Shown here piece by piece: positions 56,370 through 64,000 of a stretch of DNA of 64,000 nucleotides (the stretch's first letter is position 1; each line of letters starts with the position of its first letter). This stretch comes from Tenodera sinensis (taxonomy: Eukaryota > Arthropoda > Insecta > Mantodea > Mantidae): positions 29,171,305 through 29,235,304 of the forward strand of contig CM060961.1 in the NCBI GenBank assembly GCA_030765045.1, read 5' to 3'. The notes beneath the pieces are model-generated. The model saw nothing but the letters and a program-made list of their open reading frames with translations, was not told the origin of the DNA and searched no databases. Made by a program: the position numbers and the translations under genes.

Positions 56370-57305
56370 TGTATTTTTAGTCCATTTCACTTCAGTTTCC
56401 ACTACGGAAATCAGCTGATTCCTTCAACTAAATTTTGAGAATTGTGGTTTTAATCAATGCTTATTCAAATATGTTCTTGGAAGAACGTGACATAAAAGTG
56501 TTGGAATTTTTGCCAATTTTAATTTTGAGCAACTATTTTCTCATTTCCAATATTGGTAGCATTGGCTAGTATTACATAACACGTTTGTTCATTCATTTAG
56601 TTTGCCGTTATCTGGCAGCTAACACAATAATGTTTTAATTTTAAGCACAACTTAAGTAAGAAAGTAATTATTATAATATACTACATCATATGGGAATGTA
56701 TCGATAAACCCGTAACTTCACTTGGGTTTACCCACCATAAAACTAACATCGCATTAGTGAATATGTCGACAGAGTTGTCGATGAGAACATTACAGACGAT
56801 CCTTAAAGATCTTGTATGAAGCTTGCTTGGAGCTTTCCTCTATAACATAAGACATTCAAACTACAAACAAACTTGTGTGATGCTCAGATACCTACAGTAG
56901 GTATTTCATCAGGAGACTGGAAGCACATTTAATTTCCTTGTCTTCCTTGTATACCGATATCAGCAAATTGACTAAGCGTTGGCAGGAGAATCAAGCATGC
57001 TACTTATATTTGCATTAGGGACACGGTGTCTCCCTTGATGGAGCTGTTGTATGAACTGGGTCACACTTGAAGCTCGTTTCAGAGATAACAATGCACATGG
57101 TGAATATGCAGATACATACAAACATCCTTTCGTGCCTCGGAGTCAGCGTTCTGAAATATCAGCAGTCCAACAACCACCTTAGAATCGTCAATTCTAAACA
57201 TTCGGGTGGATTTGATGCCTTTACCTTGAATTAGATGTTATTAACTCTGATGTTTGTAAGCGGGGCAGTTTCCAAATTACAATATTCCATAAACATTGAA
57301 GGTTG
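56370..57305. other. Unassigned stretch
   Basis: Nothing recognised. Confidence 0.4.
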
Positions 57306-57309
57306 TGTC

Positions 57310-57640
57310 AAAAATGCTCCTTCCGATGCAATTTTCTCTACTTTAATTATGAAGATTTCACTGTAAATTCATGCTCAGGCGCTCCCTAGAATAAATAACT
57401 GTATATAGAGTTCAGGGCCTTCCAACAATGTGACGCGAAATTTTAACAAACTCCTGCATCCTAAACTATCCTTTAAGTGGAAAAAAAGTTGATCAATTTT
57501 GATTTTCTCATAAATGGTTCTTAAAACATAATTTCGATTAAAATGTCACATATTGAATGAGAAATCGAAGTTATGTCTTGAATTTTCTAAGTAGCGTGTA
57601 ACTGAATTTTGTGGGATTTTCAATTATAAGGAAACCATAA
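57310..57640 (+). repeat. R1 repeat, diverged copy 24
   Basis: Starts 'gcaattttctctacttta', then 'gaagatttcactgtaaat', 'caatgtgacgcgaaatttt', 'ctaaactatcctttaagtgg' and 'ttgattttctcataaatgg'. Confidence 0.65.
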
Positions 57641-59130
57641 AAGTAAAGAAAAATTCACCGCTGAAAGAATGTACAGGTGATTAAAATATCTAAGATTGCC
57701 ACGCTCACGCTATATGTTAAAAATATTTACTGCAACTTACCCCCGACATCTATGTATGAAACAGCGAACAACATTTTGAAGTTGCACATCAGTGATGGCT
57801 TCGATTTCCTCTCGTATATAGCGTATCAAGTCATCAGGAGAACTAGGATGGAACCTGTACATTCTACCGTTTAGTATGCCTGCACGTTAGTATTGTACTG
57901 CACCCGCGCCTGCGATATGTGCCAGGCTACCGACCACCCGACCACCCGCTTGCCGCAGTCTCTCGGAAACCACACATTCAACAACCCTGTATTGTCTGTG
58001 TATAAATATATGTAATAATCAACCTGGTGGTTTATAAAGGCTGTGATGTCCCTCTTTTTTGGCGCTCCAGTCCCTCATTACTCTCATACGGAGGTGGTCA
58101 CCCTTTGAACTATAGAAGTGCAAAAAATCATTTGATATACTTCATTATGGAGATAGAGATGTAATGGCCTGATTTGATTAATTATTATTCGAATGAAATA
58201 ACATTTCTATGCATTTTGTGGATAATTACATGAAAGCGAGTTTCGTCCAATTATTGAGCTCATTGGGGCCCAACTGACCAATATAATCGAATTATACAGC
58301 TAATCAATAGAACGGTGATTAAAATAAGTGATAATTGTCCACTCCCGCTAGTTTTATTTCCATTTGTGTTACTTGGTTATAACCCGAACGTTCTGTTCTT
58401 TGCAGGTACCTGCCCGGATTTACTTGTAATAAGAGATATATTTATTTTGTTGTTAAGGATGGTGATACAGAGGAAAGATTCAAGACGCAACTTAACAGGT
58501 TAATATAAACCCAATTAAATTAAAAATAATGGATTTTACGGATTGACACAGGATACTAAATTTCCAAAAGTTTGCCTTAAAGAATGGCAGTTTTAAAATC
58601 TTTTTTAAAAATTTCCTTGAACATTATAAAGTCAGGATGCACTTTGATTTTGCCTTCCTGGTCCTTTAAATACCCAAATGACGCGTTTAAATGGACGGGC
58701 AGAAGTGTGTGCGTTTAGCGCGTGAAATTTTAAAATTCGATCTTGTACTAATGTTGTTTTCTTACGTTTTTGCCATTTTAAAATATTCTCCATCATACAA
58801 TTTTGGTTCAGTTTTTGTCATTTTCAGTTAATGTTGTTTGAACGTGGACGAAATATACCAAGGGCCTTTTCTCAGTATCAACTCAGTTTTGATTTTAGGT
58901 TTTTAATATGCAATATGCGATCGATTTTTAGAAAATTAAAAGTAGATATTGAATATTTGCTCTCAGGATGTTTGCTCGTAAAGAATTATAATCGTGCAAC
59001 ATTTGTAACTATAACGTTTTCAAATATTCGTCACATGGTATATTTCATATGAAATTAAAATTATTTTTTTTTTTTTCAAAATTACTTTCTTGAAAACTAA
59101 GGTACGTAGGACCAAACAAAGGTTAATTCT
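57640..59130. other. Unassigned stretch
   Basis: Short plus-strand frames only. 'ggtgattaaaata' recurs at 57,677 and 58,313 with weak similarity after it, possibly an old duplication. Confidence 0.35.
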
Positions 59131-59134
59131 AACC

Positions 59135-59320
59135 GCCTTTGTGGTCGATTGACCTGCATTCTGACTTCCGAACTTCTTAATCCAGAGATCTCAGGTTCTA
59201 ATCCCGGGTGGGGCGTGTGATTTTTCTTTAACCAGGAATCACTCCCTGTCCTGTGCAAATTCTGTACATTATTGTGAGTGTGGGAGTAAATGTGAATGTA
59301 TTGCATAACAAAAGGTGATA
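59135..59320 (+). mobile_element. tRNA-like SINE (family S6)
   Basis: B box 'aggttctaatcccggg' and 'gatttttctttaaccagg', matching 46,927-47,110, then 'cattattgtgagtgtggga'. Confidence 0.7.
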
Positions 59321-59339
59321 AAAACCAAGGTTAAGCAAA

Positions 59340-60440
59340 CTTGCAGTTAAGCGAGTAAAACCGTCAACACTATCAGTTGTTTCTCAAGTGAGAGCCCCCG
59401 ATATGACCATAGGAGTTAAAGGGGCTGTGCAAAAAAGATAACTTTTTTGTTGGATAATAGCCGTGACAAAAGTGTAAGCTAAATATGCTGAAATTCCTAT
59501 AAATTAGTTTTAATACCGACTAGGTACCCTTTACGGATAAAGTGCCTTAGATATCTTTATCACCAGCTTTACTGAAGGTTGCAGACATAGTGAAAAAACC
59601 ATTTAAGGGACATGAGTTGTTTAGACGTGATGTCCTCTTCCTTACCCACCTCCAAAATTTCAGATTGATCCTGTATCAAAATATGTACAAACAAAAAATG
59701 GCTAATTTAGGGCTACAGTTACGTGAATAGTAAGTGAATACACTTCAACCATTTGATATACGTACCATAAATAATAGCGTGTGACATTTGAAACTTCTGA
59801 AGTAGGTTTTAAGGCACTCATATAATAAAGGTTTTTAAGTGGTAGGCAACAGAAAATCACTATGTATCAAGGGAATTTAAGGAGATAAGGTAGTCTGAGC
59901 ATACAGAAATTACCCCTTACCCCTTACCACTTGCAAAACGGAATTACACTTTTGTATGCTTGTTCTTAGCTTAATCAGCTACCTTCTGAACCTGAATTAT
60001 TTAGTTGTGCACATCAGTTTACTAGAAATAAAAAAGTTACTTGCAAAGTTAAAAAAAGGAAAATTTGCAATGTTGTTGCTTTTTCAATATCGCTAATATA
60101 TATTATAAAATTATTTTGTGGCTGAGGAAGTTCAACTACGTATGTATACATGTTATGAAAATTTCAGCTCTCTACCTCTCATACTTTCTGAGTAAAAAAA
60201 AGGAAATGAATTGACGTCTTTTAAGAGTAAATGTTATTCTTCTTCTGCTGGGTGAAATAATTTTCATAGACTCAACCACATAAGCTATCAATGCAAATAA
60301 TCACTTGAAATAGTTGTGATTATTTGTAGAATAATTCATAAAAATGTTAGGGGGAACTTTCAGAGGAGTGGTAATTTAACTCAATTTAACCCACTAAGGT
60401 GTAATTTCTGTATGTTCAGACTACCTTGTCCGCTTAAATG
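59340..60440. other. Unassigned AT-rich stretch
   Basis: No gene or repeat family recognised. 'ccccttacc' is repeated at 59,915-59,930. Confidence 0.4.
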
Positions 60441-60720
60441 CATGGTATTGTAATCAAAATCGTTCGTCATTTTTGAGAAAAGAAATAGCGATATTTCCAA
60501 GTAAAGGATAATTTGGAAGATGCTGAACTTAAATAACAAGTTTGGTATTTATCCGACTTTCCGTTTTCGGGTCAGGCTGTTGACACATACAGGCACCTTT
60601 TTTTTCTTTTAAAAAAGAAAAAATCTGTTCGGGGAGCTCAAAAGATGTATTTCAATGAAATTTAGGTATCAAATTTTTGGGTAGAATACACTCGTATGTG
60701 TTAAAAAGTATACTTGGTTT
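60440..60720 (-). repeat. R1 repeat, copy 25 (partial, minus)
   Basis: Plus-strand landmarks 'tgtaatcaaaatcgtt', 'aagtaaaggataatttgg' and 'aagatgctgaacttaaat', then 'gggtagaatacactcg'. A short plus-oriented R1 end ('gagaaagtcatgtgaatg', 60,765-60,800) follows in inverted orientation. Confidence 0.68.
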
Positions 60721-60799
60721 CGTAGGTATTGTTGATTGAAGCGACAAAAGTAAACGATAGTGGGTTGAGAAAGTCATGTGAATGTAACACATTCTACTT

Positions 60800-61550
60800 T
60801 TGGTTTGCATTGGTGTAGCAATAAATAATGCCAGTTATGCACAGGGACAAATAAATATCTTACAACAGTTGTAGTTACAGAAGTGGTTTTTAAAATGTTT
60901 GCACGTCGGATTATATCTGATACCTACAGGAATATGGAGGTGACTAATTAGCCTGGTGGTGTGACAAAGCACGAAGCAAACGTGACATTTCCTCCCACTG
61001 TAGTGATTTCACAGAATAGGCACAGCTCGTGAAAGCTGATTAGTAATTTAATTTCGCTTTTAAACTCGTATTTGTTGAACTAACACAATGGGATTCTACC
61101 TTCGGTCTCGAAATAGCCATCATGACAACAAACATTCGTTAAGCTCAATTAAATTACTGTAAAGCAATCAGTGTTCGTCATTGCAGTGTTCGTCATTACT
61201 GAAGATGACTAAGAGTAATAAAATAGAGACAGTATCGTGCCATTGCTGAGTCCAGCGAATCTAACTTCACAGTACATGAAGCTAAAATCTTACACCAAGA
61301 GCACAAGTACATTTGGGAATAAATACTTCGTAATTTGTGAGATTTTTTAATGTCCCATTTATACGCCGTCTTTAACATCTAATGTCATATCGGTGGGTTT
61401 TACCTTTGGAACAGTTTATTGTTTAAGAGAATTATGCTCGCTAGCTTTACAGTATTTTTTTTTAAATATTAGAGTTGGTATTACTTTGGGTTATTACATC
61501 AGATTCGCACACAACTCTCTCATTCTGTATCATTCATATTTCCAGATTCG
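60800..61550. other. Unassigned AT-rich stretch
   Basis: Nothing recognised. A direct repeat 'gtgttcgtcatt' occurs at about 61,171 and 61,187. Confidence 0.4.
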
Positions 61551-61554
61551 AGGG

Positions 61555-61668
61555 AGGATGGTGAATAATCCTATCTGAAGAAAAGTTTTCGCTTTCAGCC
61601 GGGAATAGAACCCGAACCTCTGGATTTGTAGGCTAGCAGGCTAACCACCAGACCATAGAGGTCTTCTC
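61555..61668 (-). mobile_element. tRNA-derived SINE (family S4)
   Basis: Minus-strand head 'gaagacctctatggtctggt', B box 'gggttctattcccgg', then 'cgaaaacttttcttcag' and 'ggattattcaccatcctcc', matching the element at 16,160-16,432. Confidence 0.78.
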
Positions 61669-61679
61669 TTAGTTACTTT

Positions 61680-61965
61680 CTCACATAGCGAACCGTTATT
61701 CGTTTTTATCTTCTGGCCATGCAAAGAGAATGGAATGTCAAAGCCTTCACATAGCGATCAGCTCTTAAAATATGTGACTGTCTCATAAGCTTACTGTATT
61801 CCCCTGTTCCCATTGTACTTGTACTTGCTATAAACCATTCCTACAATTGTTTATCTCGATTATCATGTAGTAGACAGAAGAGTAAGCTTTTGCAAGAGTA
61901 GTTAGTTGAACGGGTAGAGAAAGTCACGTGAATGTAACGCATAAGGAATTATTTTTAGCAGTAAG
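61680..61965 (+). repeat. R1 repeat, copy 26 (end part)
   Basis: 'gccatgcaaagagaatgg', 'ttgtttatctcgattatc' and 'gtagagaaagtcacgtgaat' then gtaacgcataag. It includes the inner end repeat (gggtagagaaagt). Confidence 0.78.
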
Positions 61966-61969
61966 CTGT

Positions 61970-63590
61970 CGCCATAGTCTGTTTCTTCCTTGTAGGTACC
62001 CAATAACGTATGGACCAATTTTGGCGAGTAACTATACATAGTGAGTCAGCCTTTGTGATAGTATTTTGTAGTGCACAGATTTTTAATGATTTGGAATAGT
62101 GTTCCCTGTTAGATTAAGAATGTTAACACTGTCATAGGTTGGTTTGACGTTGGAAGTGCCATGTAGAGTAACCATATTTATAAAAGTTGGACATGTCCCT
62201 TTGGCGTTGTTCCCTCGTTAGTATGAAGGAATCATCTCTTCCCCTTTGTAATTTACTGGAACTCTTTCGGCTGCTTACATAACCATTGAAGTTTGCTTTG
62301 AGCTCGGCTTTCAAAGGCTTGTGTTTGTGCAACCAAAGGGTGCCTTCCCAGTGGACGTCAAACTCGGTCCGAAGAGGAGGCTCTCTTGGGGTGACAGAAA
62401 ATGTGCAAATTATGTAGTGACAGTGACAATTTTTTTGTGCAGTTGAATATACACATTTCTATCTAAGCCTGTGATGTGGTGATCTGCCTCATTCAAAAGG
62501 TATCGGATTGAGGTGAATAGGCCTTTTCTATGGTTTGCTATAATCCAGGGAAGTGATGTCGGAGAGCTCTAAATTCTCAGAACCTGGATAATTCACCGTC
62601 CGACATAACCTACCTGAGCATGACATCCAAAATCCATCCCCATATACAAATCGTAATAAAATCGTAACGAACAGTTCTTTTTTTTTTTTTTTAAATAAAT
62701 AAAAGGTGTGCACCAGAATGGGCCGTACGTGGACCACTTATGATGTTTGAAACTTTATAAATTAAAACGTTCCATTACAGCCCGCATTTTGCTCAGTGGT
62801 AAGGTATATTTTAAAATATGTAGGACCCTCCCTAAAGGTGAGTGAAGACTTTGTTGTTTGCCCGTATCCATCTCTTATTGGTCAGTATCCAGTCTCATCA
62901 ATAACGCAGGTAGGTTCCCCTGCTGAGACGGTTCCTAGACGTGGCTTATGTCACTTTTGCTAAACTGGGCCTCGTGCAAACAGCAGGTTAAAGTTTAGTG
63001 GGAAAGGCTTTATTATAATTCTCACTTGTTTGTGACCATTCCAGTTTCACAGTTTCGAATGTACTGCCGCATCATGTAATTTCAAGGCTGTCTAAGCACG
63101 AGGCTCACAAGTTGCAGTTAGTATATTTGTTATGGCTTGGTGGATGCTGACCTCATTTTATTTTTTACTTGTGTAGAGCTAGTCTCTAGTATTTTTTGAC
63201 GTTGCACTGCTTGGGCAGAGCGATTTAAAACACCGACAACGCTGCTTTGTTTATTGTGGGGGTCAGAAACTACGTTTTTCAAAACGAGGTCATGTTTGGA
63301 AAATCACGGTTTGGTCATTGAGGTCCGTCAATCTTGGACAGCGCTTTCGATATTGCTGTGGACTTTGCTTACAGGTCGCGTCTGTCTTCAGTTACAAAAG
63401 GGGCTCGAACAGTCCATTAGAGGTGGGCACATTCCCCTCGGGAGGCTCGGAAGTCGAAAACCACACCGGCGGGGGATGGAGGTTTACGGAGAGCATCATT
63501 TTGCCCTGTCATGCTGCGCCCGAGACACCTGTCGATGCGGGTCAATCCTGAAAGAGATAAAGCAGATTAAGGGTGAAGTCAGGTGAAATG
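61970..63590. other. Unassigned stretch
   Basis: A T-run near 62,678-62,692 may be the tail of an unidentified minus-strand retroelement. A 110-codon plus frame (63,254-63,586) in a GC-richer part has no recognisable domain. Confidence 0.4.
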
Positions 63591-63599
63591 GAGGGAGAG

Positions 63600-63768
63600 G
63601 AAGTTCGGGAGATGTAATGCAATGTCAGAGCATTCGCCTAGCAACCCGAGGAAATCCCCCAAAAAACCCATGGATCAGGAGATTGTGGACGGGAAACGAA
63701 CCCACGACTCCAGAATGCGGGCCAGAGGCATTGCTGCCTGACTCACCCAGCTCGGTTTGATCAAACCT
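63600..63768 (-). mobile_element. tRNA-like SINE (family S7, minus)
   Basis: Minus-strand head 'ccgagctgggtgagtcagg', 'ggcccgcattctgga' and B box 'gggttcgtttcccg', then 'gattgggt'-free body ending near 63,600. It shares the 'cccgcattc' core with the S7 copies. Confidence 0.65.
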
Positions 63769-63769
63769 A

Positions 63770-64000
63770 AACGTTTAGCAACAAGTCCACGTGCCGCTTT
63801 GCAAGATTTAAGCTAGTCACTCATTCGAGAAGGAATGCAACCACAAATCAACAGTGACATCTATCACAACTTTCAGAGGATTTTGCAGTAGTTGAAAATT
63901 ATTTGGAAGTTTCAGTTGATTCAGCAGTTTCACAGTTAACTGCACGCAAATGGTTTCAGCAATTGAATGAGAATCAGTTGTCTCAGACGAATTTTTCAAA
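63770..64000. other. Unassigned stretch at window edge
   Basis: A plus-strand frame in the last 150 bp stays open to the edge ('VENYLEVSVDSAVSQLTARK') but is unrecognised; a 60-codon minus frame overlaps it. It might be the start of something outside the window. Confidence 0.3.

Overview
This window reads as intergenic or deep-intronic DNA from a large, repeat-rich eukaryotic genome, most likely an arthropod and probably an insect. It is AT-rich, nearly every stretch is stopped in all frames, and it is full of tRNA-derived SINEs, pieces of LINEs and DNA transposons of types common in insects. I found no host protein-coding exon, rRNA or functional tRNA that I would defend. Species cannot be set from this sequence alone.

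The dominant component is one interspersed family, called R1 here. About 27 copies lie on both strands from 1 to 62 kb and cover roughly 15 kb by eye. A full unit is about 750 to 1,100 bp. It carries a 12-bp inverted repeat (ACTTTCTCTACT / AGTAGAGAAAGT) just inside both ends, a hairpin at one end, a variable microsatellite (GT, TC or poly-A) near that end, and an AT-rich non-coding body. Copies sit head-to-tail in places. This layout resembles non-autonomous Helitron/Helentron elements, and minisatellite arrays at 35.7-36.4 kb and 44.6-45.1 kb carry a motif like the R1 end and finish in Helitron-like termini. I do not recognise R1 as a named family.

R1 copies act as landing pads, so several insertions can be delimited to the base. 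They include an IS630/Tc1-mariner derivative with TA duplications (18,274-19,214), a SINE (455-718), a short TTAA-flanked element (36,669-36,836) and a 63-bp retrotransposed tail (13,371-13,433). Other bounded elements are a hAT derivative with an 8-bp duplication (19,526-20,597) that itself holds a SINE, a full-length but dead IS630/Tc1-mariner element (41,600-42,997), a Harbinger-like element with TTA duplications (50,183-50,826), and a SINE with a 12-bp duplication (43,736-43,990).

Retroelement remains include a LINE RNase H region (31.1-31.7 kb), a LINE C-terminus plus 3' UTR (39.6-40.1 kb) whose terminal stem-loop is shared with a SINE family, and a perfect 109-bp-arm palindrome at 34.28-34.52 kb that looks like an inverted pair of Penelope-like ends. 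Each arm holds a hammerhead-ribozyme-like core, so the motif is present on both strands. The remaining stretches (2-4 kb, 7-11 kb, 26-28 kb, 46-49 kb, 51-64 kb) are mostly AT-rich sequence in which I recognise nothing. Two GC-richer islands (6.5-6.8 kb and 23.0-23.2 kb) carry promoter-type motifs and are the only hints of host regulatory sequence.
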